A DNA stretch of 64,000 nt from Ramlibacter sp. (GTDB lineage Bacteria > Pseudomonadota > Gammaproteobacteria > Burkholderiales > Burkholderiaceae_C), in the NCBI GenBank assembly GCA_030695945.1, contig JAUYOG010000018.1:1-64000 (forward strand), given 5' to 3'. How positions within the stretch are numbered: position 1 is the first letter of the stretch; each line of letters starts with the position of its first letter. The notes below the pieces were generated by a model. It searched no databases. It had not been told where the DNA came from and worked only from the letters and a program-made list of their open reading frames with translations. Below are positions 9,106-18,829 of this stretch, one piece after another. The position numbers were made by a program, and so were the translations under genes.

Positions 9106-10272
9106 ATGAGCACACCCGCCGCACGCACCCCGGTCCTCGCGACCAAGTTCCCCACCATGGGCACGACCATCTTCACGGTCATGTCCGCCCTCGCCACCGA
9201 GAAAGGCGCCGTGAACCTCGGGCAGGGTTTCCCTGATTTCGATTGCGATCCGCGCCTGGTGGACGCCGTCACGGACGCGATGAGGAAGGGATTGAACCAA
9301 TACCCGCCGATGCCCGGCGTGCCCGCCCTGCGCGCGGCGGTGGCCGCCAAGATCGAGGCGATGTACGGCCACAATTACGACCCGGCCAGCGAGGTCACCA
9401 TCACCGCGGGCGCCACGCAGGCCATCATCACCGCCATCCTGGCGGTGGTGCGGCCCGGCGACGAGGTGATCGTCCTCGAGCCCTGCTACGACAGCTACGT
9501 TCCGAACATCGAGCTGGCCGGCGGCATCGCCGTTCGCGTGCCGTTGACGCCGGGCACCTTTCGCCCGGATTTCGACCGGATCGCGGCGGCCATCAATGGC
9601 CGGACGCGGGCGATCCTGGTCAACAGCCCGCACAACCCGAGCGCCACTGTCTGGTCCGGCAGCGACATGCTGAAGCTGCAGGAACTGCTGGAACCCACCG
9701 ATGTCCTCCTGATCAGCGACGAGGTGTACGAGCACATGGTGTTCGACGGCCAGGAGCACCAGAGCGCGGCGCGCTTCCCGGGCCTCGCCGCGCGCGCGTT
9801 CATCGTCTCGAGCTTCGGCAAGACCTACCACGTCACCGGCTGGAAGGTCGGCTACGTCGCCGCGCCACAGGCCCTGACGGCTGAATTCCGCAAGGTGCAC
9901 CAGTTCAACGTGTTCACCGTGAACACACCGGTGCAGCACGGCCTCGCCGCGTACATGGCCGACGCGCAGCCGTACCTGCAGCTGCCGGCCTTCTACCAGC
10001 GCAAGCGCGACCTGTTCCGCGAGGGCCTGGCACGCACGAAGTTCAGGGTGCTGCCCAGCGAGGGCAGCTATTTCCAGTGCGTCGACATCTCCGCGGTCAG
10101 CAGCCTGAATGAAGCCGACTTCTGCAAGTGGCTCACGACCGAGATCGGCGTCGCGGCGATCCCGCTGTCGGCGTTCTACGGCAACGGCTTCGACCAGAGG
10201 GTCGTGCGCTTCTGCTTCGCGAAAAAGGAAGAGACGCTCCACTCCGCGCTCGACCGGCTGGCAAGGCTGTAG
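9106..10272 (+). CDS. PLP-dependent aminotransferase, class I/II (methionine aminotransferase-like)
   Basis: 388 residues, fold-type I. The Schiff-base lysine lies in SSFGKTYHVTGWKVGY, with NSPHNPSATVW and the C-terminal RVVRFCFAKKEETL (carboxylate-binding Arg) in place. It most resembles the E. coli YbdL/MtnE group, which transaminates methionine and aromatic amino acids. It starts 17 bp after cysB on the same strand, which fits a sulfur amino acid role, though substrate is inferred. Confidence 0.85.
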   Translation: MSTPAARTPVLATKFPTMGTTIFTVMSALATEKGAVNLGQGFPDFDCDPRLVDAVTDAMRKGLNQYPPMPGVPALRAAVAAKIEAMYGHNYDPASEVTITAGATQAIITAILAVVRPGDEVIVLEPCYDSYVPNIELAGGIAVRVPLTPGTFRPDFDRIAAAINGRTRAILVNSPHNPSATVWSGSDMLKLQELLEPTDVLLISDEVYEHMVFDGQEHQSAARFPGLAARAFIVSSFGKTYHVTGWKVGYVAAPQALTAEFRKVHQFNVFTVNTPVQHGLAAYMADAQPYLQLPAFYQRKRDLFREGLARTKFRVLPSEGSYFQCVDISAVSSLNEADFCKWLTTEIGVAAIPLSAFYGNGFDQRVVRFCFAKKEETLHSALDRLARL

Positions 10273-10275
10273 CGC

Positions 10276-10980
10276 CTAACACTGGATCGAGTTGCGGCAG
10301 AACTTGTCCAGCTCGGTCACCACGGCCTGGCCCGAAACGGTGTGCTTCGCCCTGGGGCCGACCTCCAGGCTCAGCTTCATTTCGTACTTCCTGAAGAAGT
10401 CGTCGAAGAGTTCGCCGCCCAGGGTGGCGTAGGCCGTCAGCGTGTCGGTCTTGCGGTCATGCGACAGCAGCACGGCGCACAGCGGCTGAGAGGCGGGCCC
10501 GGACAGCACCTCCGCGCCGCGCGCAGGGTCGTACTGGCTGTGGTCCGCGCAGCAATGGATCAACTCGTCCTGCACGCCGCGCTGCGCGCGTGTCTTGCGA
10601 AAGCTGATGAAACTCACCTCGCGCGTCGGGTAGACCAGCTGGTGCGCGCAGATCGCCGAATACGCGACCACGCTGCGCTGAGGCCCGACGCCGCCCGGCC
10701 AGGCGTAGGCGTCGCGGCTCTTCGTGCTCAGCGACTGGGGCAATGCGGGCTTGCCCAGGTCCAGCAGGAAGACCGGCGTCGCCTCGAACGGATAGTGGAA
10801 GACGTAGTTCGTCTGCGGCTTCAGGCTCGCGGCCTTGAGCGGGTCGCCTCGCGGCGTGACGAGGAGCGCGTGCGCGTACGGCCGGGGCTTCGCGTCGCCG
10901 GCGATGGCCGGCAGCGCCGCGGCGGCCGACATGCAGGCGGCGCCGGCCGTGCACGACTCGATGAAGCTGCGTCGATCCAT
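10276..10980 (-). CDS. Tat-exported Rieske-like [2Fe-2S] protein
   Basis: 234 residues from ATG 10980. The N-terminus MDRRSFIESCTAG is a twin-arginine-type signal with a hydrophobic stretch to about residue 27. A CAH motif (near residue 128) and a CADH motif about 30 residues later match Rieske cluster ligands (CxH and CxxH). Spacing is wider than in bc1 Rieske proteins, so it is a divergent member. The redox partner is unknown; it is convergent with the aminotransferase and divergent from the SulP gene. Confidence 0.7.
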   Translation of the reverse strand: MDRRSFIESCTAGAACMSAAAALPAIAGDAKPRPYAHALLVTPRGDPLKAASLKPQTNYVFHYPFEATPVFLLDLGKPALPQSLSTKSRDAYAWPGGVGPQRSVVAYSAICAHQLVYPTREVSFISFRKTRAQRGVQDELIHCCADHSQYDPARGAEVLSGPASQPLCAVLLSHDRKTDTLTAYATLGGELFDDFFRKYEMKLSLEVGPRAKHTVSGQAVVTELDKFCRNSIQC

Positions 10981-11060
10981 GGTCGGTGGAAGTAGACCAT
11001 GCGCCCTCTCGCCGACGCACCGGGCTTTGTACCGAGGACCAAAGTCCCCATGCGCCGATA

Positions 11061-13253
11061 ATGCGCAGCAGTATGAATTCACCCCACGCGTCCGCTGCCC
11101 AGCCCTGGATGCGCGAGGTGTCGGGCGGCCTCGTCGCCGGGGCGGTCGCGGTGGCTTATGCCATGTCGTACGCCGCCCTTCTCTTCCCCGGCGAGCTCAA
11201 GTCGCTGCTGCCGTACGGCATCGGGCTGTGCCTCGTGAACGCGATGCTGGGCGCGTTCTGGCTGGCGTGGCGCAGCCAGCTTCCGTTCGCGATCGGCGGG
11301 CCCGACGGCAACACCACGTCCATCCTCGCGGCGATGGCCGCGACGCTCACGTCGGCGAGCACCGCCGGCCGGCCCGCGCTGGACCATGTGCTGCTGCTGC
11401 TCGCGCTCACGACCCTGTTGTGCGCACTGCTCTTCCTGGCGCTGGGCGTCGGCCGGCTCGGTTCGGCGGTGCGCTACATCCCTTTCCCCGTGATCGGCGG
11501 GTTCCTCGCCTCGACCGGCTGGCTGATCTCCACCGGGGCGCTGCGTGTGGCCGCCGACCTGCCCGCGGGCTTCGAAGTGCTGGACCGGCTGGACACGCTG
11601 GCGCGGGACCCGCGCCTGCTCTCGACACTCGCACTGGGCGTGGTCTACATGCTGCTGTTCCGGCGGTGGCGCCACCCCGCGATGATGCCCGTCGTGCTCG
11701 TGCTGAGTTCCGCGGCCGTGCTGGCCCTGCTCGCCCTGGCCGGCATGTCGCCCGGCGAAGCCCGCCAGGCCGGCTGGCTGTTCGACAGCTCCACGCCGCC
11801 GCGCTGGATGGGCCCCTGGCAACTGGCACAGGGCGCCGCGGATTTCGACTGGCCCTGGATCGGCGGGCTGTGGCTGGACATGCTCGCCGTGGCCGCCGTC
11901 GCCATCGTTACCGTGCTGCTTGGCGCATCGGGCCTGGAAGTCATGTCGCGCCGGGACATTTCGCTGGATGGGGAATTGCGCACGCACGGCTGGCTCAATG
12001 TGCTGGCGGCGGCGCTGGGCGGTTACCTGAGCCTGGTGTCGGTCAGCCGCAGCACGGTGCTGCTCGAAAGCGGCGCACGCACCCGGGCTGCCGGCATGGT
12101 GGCGGCGGCCGTCTGCGCCGTCGCGGCCGGTGGCGCGGCCCTGCTGCTCGGCTGGGTGCCACGCGTCGTGCTCGGCGGCTTCCTCTTCTACCTGGGCCTG
12201 GCCATCCTTTGGGAATGGGTGGTGCAGTCACGGGCCCGCATCGGCCTGGCCGACTGGTCGCTGATCGTCGTCATCCTGGCCACCACCATCATGATCGGTT
12301 TCACGGTCGCGGTGCTGGCCGGGATCATCGCCAGCTGCCTGAACTTCGCGCTCAGCTACAGCCGCGTGGGCGTGGTGCAGCACGACCTGGACGGGGCCGG
12401 CATCCGCAGCTCGGTGCTGCGGCCTGCGGCCCAGCAGGAATTGCTGGCCGCCCATGCAAGCGACATCCGCGTGCTGGTGCTGCGCGGCGTCATCTTCTTC
12501 GGCACTGCCAACGCCCTGCTGGACCGGGTTCGCAACTTCCTTTCCACGGCAGCGCGCCGCGGCTCCCGGGTGCTCGTCCTCGATTTCACCCACGTGGCCG
12601 GCGTCGATTCATCGGCCGCGATGACCTTTGCCAAGATCTCGCAACTGGCCTCGGCCCACGAGGCGAAGCTGGTGCTGTGCGGGCTGGGCGCCGCGACGGC
12701 GGCGGCACTGGATCGCGGCGGCGCCATGCATGCCACCCTGGACCAGGCGCTGGACGCCGCCGAAGAGGCGGTGCTGGCCGCCCACGGCGAGGATCCGCGT
12801 GGCGCCGGCCAGCCGCTGGAACCATGGCTGACGCGCGAACTGGGGGGCGTCGAGCACTGGCGCGCGCTCCAGCCGCTCCTGCGCCGCCGGGCCGTGACGG
12901 CGGGCGAAGTCCTGGTGCGGCAGGGGGATGCCTCGGACACCACGCTCCACCTGATCGAATCCGGACGGCTGTCCGTGACCCTGCAAGGCCAGGGCAGCGG
13001 CCGGCGCCTCGCGAGCCTCATGGCCGGCAACATCGTGGGCGAGATGGCGCTCTACACCGACATACCCCGGTCGGCCACCGTCACGGCCGAGAGCGATTCG
13101 GTCGTCTGGACGCTGGGCCGCGATACGCTGGAACGCCTGCACGTGACGGCGCCGGACACGGCGCTCAAGGTCCACGCATTCATCGTGCGCACCATGGCCG
13201 CGCGCATGCAGCAGGCGAACGCCACGATCGCCGCCCTCCAGCGCGGCGCCTGA
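11061..13253 (+). CDS. SulP-family anion transporter with STAS and cyclic-nucleotide-binding domains
   Basis: 730 residues. Residues about 20-430 form the SulP membrane core (10-14 segments). A STAS domain follows (about 445-555, VLVLDFTHVAGVDSSAAMTF). A CRP-like cNMP-binding domain follows (about 600-715) with GEMALYTDIPRSATV, which matches the phosphate-binding cassette pattern. It probably imports sulfate, bicarbonate or a related anion, with nucleotide control. ATG 11061 or 11073 could start it; no clear ribosome site distinguishes them. The tripartite form is a known but minority SulP architecture. Confidence 0.88.
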   Translation: MRSSMNSPHASAAQPWMREVSGGLVAGAVAVAYAMSYAALLFPGELKSLLPYGIGLCLVNAMLGAFWLAWRSQLPFAIGGPDGNTTSILAAMAATLTSASTAGRPALDHVLLLLALTTLLCALLFLALGVGRLGSAVRYIPFPVIGGFLASTGWLISTGALRVAADLPAGFEVLDRLDTLARDPRLLSTLALGVVYMLLFRRWRHPAMMPVVLVLSSAAVLALLALAGMSPGEARQAGWLFDSSTPPRWMGPWQLAQGAADFDWPWIGGLWLDMLAVAAVAIVTVLLGASGLEVMSRRDISLDGELRTHGWLNVLAAALGGYLSLVSVSRSTVLLESGARTRAAGMVAAAVCAVAAGGAALLLGWVPRVVLGGFLFYLGLAILWEWVVQSRARIGLADWSLIVVILATTIMIGFTVAVLAGIIASCLNFALSYSRVGVVQHDLDGAGIRSSVLRPAAQQELLAAHASDIRVLVLRGVIFFGTANALLDRVRNFLSTAARRGSRVLVLDFTHVAGVDSSAAMTFAKISQLASAHEAKLVLCGLGAATAAALDRGGAMHATLDQALDAAEEAVLAAHGEDPRGAGQPLEPWLTRELGGVEHWRALQPLLRRRAVTAGEVLVRQGDASDTTLHLIESGRLSVTLQGQGSGRRLASLMAGNIVGEMALYTDIPRSATVTAESDSVVWTLGRDTLERLHVTAPDTALKVHAFIVRTMAARMQQANATIAALQRGA

Positions 13254-13357
13254 GCCCACAACGCGACAGGCGCTTGGCTGACCTCGGCAGTCGCCGGATT
13301 CCCGCCCGCGGCAACGGGTCGCAGGCGCACCATGGTTCCTCCCCTAAGGAGCAAACC

Positions 13358-13516
13358 ATGTCCGTCTCGCTGATCGTCCTCATTCTTCTGATCCTGCTGC
13401 TGGTCGGCGCGCTTCCGACCTGGGGGCACAGCCGCGGCTGGGGGTATGGCCCGTCCGGCGGTCTGGGCCTGGTGGTGCTGATCCTGGTCGTCCTGCTGCT
13501 GATGGGCAAGATCTAG
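13358..13516 (+). CDS. DUF3309 small membrane peptide
   Basis: 52 residues. MSVSLIVLILLILLLVGALP is a transmembrane stretch, then WGHSRGWGYGPSGG, then a second hydrophobic stretch LGLVVLILVVLLLMG. This is the usual DUF3309 layout. AAGGA lies 8 bases ahead of ATG 13358. Role unknown; family members are often stress- or stationary-phase associated. Confidence 0.88.
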   Translation: MSVSLIVLILLILLLVGALPTWGHSRGWGYGPSGGLGLVVLILVVLLLMGKI

Positions 13517-13528
13517 CGGCGGGCGGGG

Positions 13529-16500
13529 TCAGCTATTGAGCTGACTCCACAGCTTTTCCAGCCGCTTCACGCTCACGGGCTGCGGCGTGCGCAGTTCCTG
13601 CGCGAAGAAGCTCACGCGCAATTCCTCCAGCAGCCATCGGAACTCCTGCATGCGGTCGTCGACCGCGCCCTTGCGCTCGGCGACGAGTCGCCAATAGCGC
13701 TGCTCCTGCGGCTTCAGCTCCGCCAGCCGGGCCGCGTCGCGCGCGGGATCCGTTCGCAGCTTGTCGAGACGTAGGGTGATCGCCTTCAGGTAGCGCGGAA
13801 AGTGCTGCAGCTGCGTCCACGGTGTCGTGGCCATGAAGCGTTTGGGCACGAGCCGCTGCAATTGCTGCGTGGCATCGGCAGCCGCGTCGGGGTGATTACG
13901 GGTGTCCTTGATCTTGCGCGCGGCCAGCGCGTATTCGGCCAGGATCGTGCCCGCGAGCCGCGCAACCTCGTTCGCAATGAGCGTCAGCCGCCCGCGCCCT
14001 TCGTCGATCCGCCGCTTGAACTCGGCTTCGGTCGCCGGCAACGGCGCTTGCATGAACGCCCGGTCCAGTGCCACCTCGATGACCTGCTCGCGCAGCTCTT
14101 CCTGCGTCCCCAGCGGCATGTACGCCACAGCCATCTTCTGCAGCTCGGGGATGTTTCTTTCCAGGTACTTGAGGGCGTCCTTGATCTGGAGCGAGAACAG
14201 GCGGCGCAGGCCCGCCCTGTGCTTGGCCGCCGCGACCTCCGGCTCGTCGAACACCTCGATGGTCACGGCATCGCCGTGGTCGATCAGCGCCGGGAACCCC
14301 ACCAGGCTGGTGCCGCCCTGGCGCACTTCCATCAGTTCCGGCAGTTCGCCGAAGGTCCAGGCGGTGAAGCGTTCGCCCGCAGGCTTCGCTCCTCCCCCGG
14401 TCGGGGGGAGGTTGGGAGGGGGGCTTCGCGCAGGATGGGTTTCATCGCTCGATGCCCCCACCCCCGCCCTCCCCCGAAGGGGGAGGGAGTCTGCCGCGAG
14501 CACCTTCATCCCCGCCAGCGCCTGGAACGCGCCCCTTGCCTGCGCGCCCAGCTCCGCCTTCAGGGCCCCCAGGTTGCGCCCCATGCCCAATTGGCGTCCG
14601 TGCTCGTCCACGACGCGGAAATTCATGAACAGGTGCGCCGGCAGCATGTCCAGCTTGAAGTCCGCGCGCTTCACGTCCAGGCTGGTCGCGTCGCGCACCT
14701 GCTTGAGCAGCGCGTCGGTCAGTGAACCGGAGGCCCAGGCGGCCGGCCCCGACAGTTGCCCCGCCAGCCGCGCCGCCGACTCCGGCAGCGGCACGAACCG
14801 CGACCGCGGCCGCTGCGGCAGGCTCTTGAGCAGCGCCTGCAGCTTGTCCTTGAGCATCCCGGGCACCAGCCACTCGGCGCGTTCCTCGCTCACCTGGTTC
14901 AGCACGAACAGCGGCACCGTCACGGTGAGGCCGTCGCGGATATCCCCGGGTTCGTGCAGGTAGGTGGCGGCGCAGTCCACGCCGCCCAGCCTGATCGTCT
15001 TCGGGAACGCGTCGGTGGTGATGCCGGCGGCCTCGTGCCGCATCAGCTCGTCGCGCGTGAGCTTCAGCAGCGAGGGATCGGTGCGGCTTGCTTCGCGGAA
15101 CCAGCGTTCGAAGGTGGCGCCACTGAAGACATCACGAGGGATGAACTTGTCGTAGAAAGCGTAGATCAGCTCTTCGTCCACCAGCACGTCCTGCCGGCGC
15201 GACTTGTGTTCCAGCTCCTCGACCTGCCGCACCAGCTTCTGGTTGGCAGCGAGGAACGGCAGTTTCGTTTCCCATTGGCCCGCGACCAGCCCTTCGCGGA
15301 TGAAGATCTCCCTGGCGCCTTGCAGGTCGACGCGCGCGAACGGCACGCGCCGGCCGCTGTAGATCACCAGGCCGTAGAGCGTGGCGCGCTCCAGCGACAT
15401 CACTTCCGCCGCCTTCTTCTCCCAATGCGGGTCCAGCAGCTGCTTCTTGAGCAGGTGGCCCGCGACCTGTTCGACCCACAGCGGCTCGATGTTCGCGATG
15501 CCGCGGCCGAACAGGCGCGTCGTTTCCACCAGTTCGGCGCAGACGATCCAGCGGCCGGGCTTCTTCTTCAGGTGCGCGCCGGGGTGGCGGTAGAACTTGA
15601 TGCCGCGCGCACCGAGGTACACATCCTCGTCTTCCGGTTTGACGCCGATGTTGCCCAGGAGGCCGGCGAGCATGGACTTGTGCAGTTCCTCGTAGCTCGC
15701 GGGCTGGGTGTTCAGGCGCCACTTGTGCTCCGCCACCACGGTGTGCAGCTGGCTGTGGATGTCCCGCCATTCGCGCACGCGCCGCACGTTGATGAAGTTC
15801 TGGCGCAGGAGCTGCTCGTACTGGCGGTTGGACAGCTTGTGTTCGTTCCCCTGGCCACCCCGGGCCTCGTGGATCCACTTCCACAGCCTCAGGTAGCCCG
15901 AGAACTCGCTCTTCTCGTCGTCGAACTTGGCGTGTTGCTGGTCGGCCTGGGCCTGCATCTCCATCGGACGGTCACGCACGTCCTGCACGGACAGCGCCGA
16001 TGCGATGACCAGCACCTCGTCGAGCGCGCCGCGCTCGCGGCCCTCCAGGATCATGCGGCCGACCCGCGGGTCCAGCGGCAGCTTCGCGAGTTCCGCGCCC
16101 ATCGCCGTCAGCTCGTTCGCGTCGTCCACGGCGCCGAGTTCGTTCAGCAGCTGGTAGCCGTCGGCAATCGCGCGGCGCGAAGGCGCCTCTATGAACGGGA
16201 AATCCTCCACCGAGCCCAGGCGCAGCGATTTCATCCGCAGGATGACACCCGCGAGCGACGAGCGCAGGATCTCCGGGTCGGTGAAACGCGGGCGGCCCGC
16301 AAAGTCCTTCTCGTCGTACAGGCGGATGCAGATGCCGTTGGCCACGCGCCCGCACCGGCCCGCGCGCTGGTTGGCGGCCGCCTGGCTGATCGGCTCGACC
16401 AGCAGCTGCTCCACCTTGCTGCGGAAGCTGTAGCGCTTGACCCGGGCCGTGCCCGCATCGATCACGTAGCGGATGCCGGGCACGGTGAGCGACGTCTCGG

Positions 16501-17398
16501 CCACGTTGGTGGCCAGCACGATGCGCCGGCCGCCGTGGGTGTCGAAGATGCGGTCCTGCTCGGCCTGCGAGAGCCGGGCGAACAGGGGCAGCACCTCGGT
16601 GTTGCGCGTGAGCGGGCTGTGCGCCAGGTGCTTGCGAAGGTGGTCGGCGGCCTCGCGGATCTCGCGTTCGCCGGGCAGGAACACGAGGACGTCACCGCCC
16701 CCGCCGCCCTGCCACAACTCGTCCACGCCGTCGGCTATCGCCTCGTTCAGGCTGTAATCGCGCGATTCCTCGAACGGCCGCCAGCGCTGCTCCACCGGGT
16801 ACATGCGGCCCGAGACGTAGATGACCGGCGCCGGGCCGTTCCTCGAGGCGAAGTGCTGCGCGAAGCGGTCCGCGTCGATCGTGGCGGAGGTCACGATGAT
16901 CTTCAGGTCCGGCCGGCGCGGGAGGATCTCGCGCAGGTAGCCCAGCAGGAAGTCGATGTTGAGGCTGCGCTCGTGCGCCTCGTCGATGATGATCGTGTCG
17001 TAGGCCTTGAGCAGTGGGTCGGTCTGCGTCTCGGCCAGCAGGATTCCGTCGGTCATCAGCTTGACGGACGCGTCGCGCGAAAGGCGGTCCTGGAACCGCA
17101 CCTTGAAGCCGACCACCTCGCCCAGCGGCGTCTTCAATTCCTCGGCGATGCGCTTGGCCACGCTCGATGCGGCGATGCGCCGGGGCTGGGTATGGCCGAT
17201 CAGCGGGCCCTTGCCACCCGGGTAGTTCAGTTTCCCGCGGCCCATCGCGAGCGCGATCTTCGGCAGCTGGGTCGTCTTGCCCGAACCGGTCTCGCCGCAC
17301 ACGATCACGACCTGGTGGGCGGCAATCGCGGCCGTGATTTCCTCGCGCTTGGCGGAAACCGGCAGGGACTCGGGAAAGGTGATGCTAAGTGACGTCAA
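13529..17398 (-). CDS. hrpA: ATP-dependent RNA helicase HrpA (DEAH box)
   Basis: 1289 residues, close to E. coli HrpA. Walker A GETGSGKT (35-42), DEAH at 138-141, then helicase C, HA2/OB domains and the C-terminal DUF3418 region. Works on mRNA or ribosomes as a 3'-5' helicase; the E. coli protein rescues stalled ribosomes. Oddity: about residues 970-1003 are encoded by a GC-rich double-hairpin repeat (14389-14489) inserted in frame between the OB-fold region and DUF3418, giving a Pro/Gly-rich linker. The frame is intact, so the protein is probably functional. Confidence 0.95.
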   Translation of the reverse strand: MTSLSITFPESLPVSAKREEITAAIAAHQVVIVCGETGSGKTTQLPKIALAMGRGKLNYPGGKGPLIGHTQPRRIAASSVAKRIAEELKTPLGEVVGFKVRFQDRLSRDASVKLMTDGILLAETQTDPLLKAYDTIIIDEAHERSLNIDFLLGYLREILPRRPDLKIIVTSATIDADRFAQHFASRNGPAPVIYVSGRMYPVEQRWRPFEESRDYSLNEAIADGVDELWQGGGGGDVLVFLPGEREIREAADHLRKHLAHSPLTRNTEVLPLFARLSQAEQDRIFDTHGGRRIVLATNVAETSLTVPGIRYVIDAGTARVKRYSFRSKVEQLLVEPISQAAANQRAGRCGRVANGICIRLYDEKDFAGRPRFTDPEILRSSLAGVILRMKSLRLGSVEDFPFIEAPSRRAIADGYQLLNELGAVDDANELTAMGAELAKLPLDPRVGRMILEGRERGALDEVLVIASALSVQDVRDRPMEMQAQADQQHAKFDDEKSEFSGYLRLWKWIHEARGGQGNEHKLSNRQYEQLLRQNFINVRRVREWRDIHSQLHTVVAEHKWRLNTQPASYEELHKSMLAGLLGNIGVKPEDEDVYLGARGIKFYRHPGAHLKKKPGRWIVCAELVETTRLFGRGIANIEPLWVEQVAGHLLKKQLLDPHWEKKAAEVMSLERATLYGLVIYSGRRVPFARVDLQGAREIFIREGLVAGQWETKLPFLAANQKLVRQVEELEHKSRRQDVLVDEELIYAFYDKFIPRDVFSGATFERWFREASRTDPSLLKLTRDELMRHEAAGITTDAFPKTIRLGGVDCAATYLHEPGDIRDGLTVTVPLFVLNQVSEERAEWLVPGMLKDKLQALLKSLPQRPRSRFVPLPESAARLAGQLSGPAAWASGSLTDALLKQVRDATSLDVKRADFKLDMLPAHLFMNFRVVDEHGRQLGMGRNLGALKAELGAQARGAFQALAGMKVLAADSLPLRGRAGVGASSDETHPARSPPPNLPPTGGGAKPAGERFTAWTFGELPELMEVRQGGTSLVGFPALIDHGDAVTIEVFDEPEVAAAKHRAGLRRLFSLQIKDALKYLERNIPELQKMAVAYMPLGTQEELREQVIEVALDRAFMQAPLPATEAEFKRRIDEGRGRLTLIANEVARLAGTILAEYALAARKIKDTRNHPDAAADATQQLQRLVPKRFMATTPWTQLQHFPRYLKAITLRLDKLRTDPARDAARLAELKPQEQRYWRLVAERKGAVDDRMQEFRWLLEELRVSFFAQELRTPQPVSVKRLEKLWSQLNS
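14389..14489. repeat. Palindromic repeat inserted in frame within hrpA
   Basis: Two inverted 36-bp units (14389-14424 and 14454-14489), each a C-run/G-run hairpin followed by a GGGGTGGGGGC-like tail, flank a 29-bp spacer. The layout is that of an intergenic REP/BIME-type element, but it lies inside a coding sequence and keeps the frame open. Such GC-rich hairpins are common between genes in Comamonadaceae; occurrence inside a helicase gene is unusual. Confidence 0.75.
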
Positions 17399-17464
17399 GG
17401 GGCAGCGCGGCTCAAAGCCCTCGATTATCGGCGCGCCGGCCTTTCCCGGCGCCCGCCGCCGCGC

Positions 17465-18685
17465 TCAGGCCGGGTCGGTGGCCGGCAGCTCGGCGATGTG
17501 GCCCGATGCCTGGTCGTGCCACGCCACCCGCGTGGCATAGCTCCAGGCGGTCCGTGACATGGCGCGCGCCATGGATACAGCCGCCGAGGGCTGTACCTGC
17601 GCCGTGGTCGCCAGCAGCCCCACGCCCACCTGCGCCACCCAGTGCGCCTGGCCTTCCTCCAGGTCCGCCGGCGCGGCGCTCGTGCTCAGTTTCACGGGGC
17701 GCGACAGGCGCTCGGCGACCAGGCGGCCGAGCTGCACGAGGCGCTGGGTTTCGGCGGAGGCGCGCACCAGCAGCAGGAAGCCGTCGTCGCCCAGGCGCCC
17801 CATCTCCACGTCGGCCGGCACGCACCGGCGCAGCCGGCTCGCGCAGACGAACAGCGCGTGATTGAGGGCGGCCCGCCCGTGGAGATTCTCCAGCGTGTAG
17901 AGGTTGCCGATCGATATGACGGCCACGCCTATCGGCCGGCTGACGTCCTCATGGTGGCGGAAGAACGCCAGCCCCACCATCTGTCCGGTCTCCGCGTGCG
18001 AGCGCATGCGGGTGATGGGGTCGTAGCTCGGGCCATGGGCCACCACCTCGCGCAGCTCGATGAGGTACGAATAGCGGATCCACAGCGCCGTGGCCATTGC
18101 CACCAGGTAGGCCATGGACGCAGTCGCGGTGACCGCGTGCACGATCCAGGGGACGCCCTCGCGGTGGAGCGCGATCCAGCTCAGGCCCGTGACGGCCAAC
18201 AGCATGCACGACACGCCGGACACCGCCACCCAGGCGAGCCTGTCGCCGCGTCGCGCGCTGCGCACGCAGGTGACGAGCATGGCCGCGCCGACGCCGAAAG
18301 CCATCAGGGAACTCAGGGCAAGCGACGTCCCGGCGTCCAGCGCCCAGCCGGCGGCCAGGACCACGGCGGCCAGCGCGATCATGCCGCCGCGCACCCGGCG
18401 ATCGGTCGCCGGGTGGCGCAACACGCCGAGCATGGCCAGCAGCATCAGGCCGAGCGTCACGGCCGTCAGCACGGCGATGTGGGCCAGCAATCGCGTTTCG
18501 GCAGCGCCGTCGATCGGCAGCCAGCCGAGATAAGCGAGGACGAAGAGGGCCGACACGAGCGCCGACAGTGCGGCCGTCAACGCCACGCGCTGGAGGGAAC
18601 GGGCAAAGGCCGCAAGGGAGCCGGCCAGCATCAGGCCCACGCTGCCGAAGAAGGCTCCCCAGAAAGCGATCGCGAGCACGTCCAT
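17465..18685 (-). CDS. Membrane protein with degenerate GGDEF domain
   Basis: 406 residues. Six or more transmembrane segments span about residues 3-205, then a cytoplasmic GGDEF-like domain (about 220-375) starting DPITRMRSHAETG. The signature is GRLGDDGF (296-303) instead of GGDEF, so the catalytic Glu is lost and cyclic-di-GMP synthesis is unlikely. It may be a GTP or c-di-GMP sensor. ATG 18685 is chosen; 18700 is an alternative. Divergent from argA. Confidence 0.75.
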   Translation of the reverse strand: MDVLAIAFWGAFFGSVGLMLAGSLAAFARSLQRVALTAALSALVSALFVLAYLGWLPIDGAAETRLLAHIAVLTAVTLGLMLLAMLGVLRHPATDRRVRGGMIALAAVVLAAGWALDAGTSLALSSLMAFGVGAAMLVTCVRSARRGDRLAWVAVSGVSCMLLAVTGLSWIALHREGVPWIVHAVTATASMAYLVAMATALWIRYSYLIELREVVAHGPSYDPITRMRSHAETGQMVGLAFFRHHEDVSRPIGVAVISIGNLYTLENLHGRAALNHALFVCASRLRRCVPADVEMGRLGDDGFLLLVRASAETQRLVQLGRLVAERLSRPVKLSTSAAPADLEEGQAHWVAQVGVGLLATTAQVQPSAAVSMARAMSRTAWSYATRVAWHDQASGHIAELPATDPA

Positions 18686-18829
18686 AAGTGCCCCGACCAT
18701 ACCTGCGCGTGCGCCTGGGCGCAATCCGGACGCGACGGCTAAGCCGCGACGGGCACTGGCGGCAGTGTGGGCCGGAGCAACCGGCCTTTCCCGTACACTT
18801 TGCCCAGTTACGCCCACCTCCCTGCGCCG

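Noticed and set aside
10835-13516. 893-codon frame over the SulP gene
   Set aside because: Arg/Ala-rich alternative frame; only its last 52 codons (DUF3309 peptide, own start and ribosome site) are real.
14756-17392. 878-codon open frame on the + strand opposite hrpA
   Set aside because: It is the antisense of a well-supported helicase gene; high GC leaves such frames open. No recognisable protein motif.
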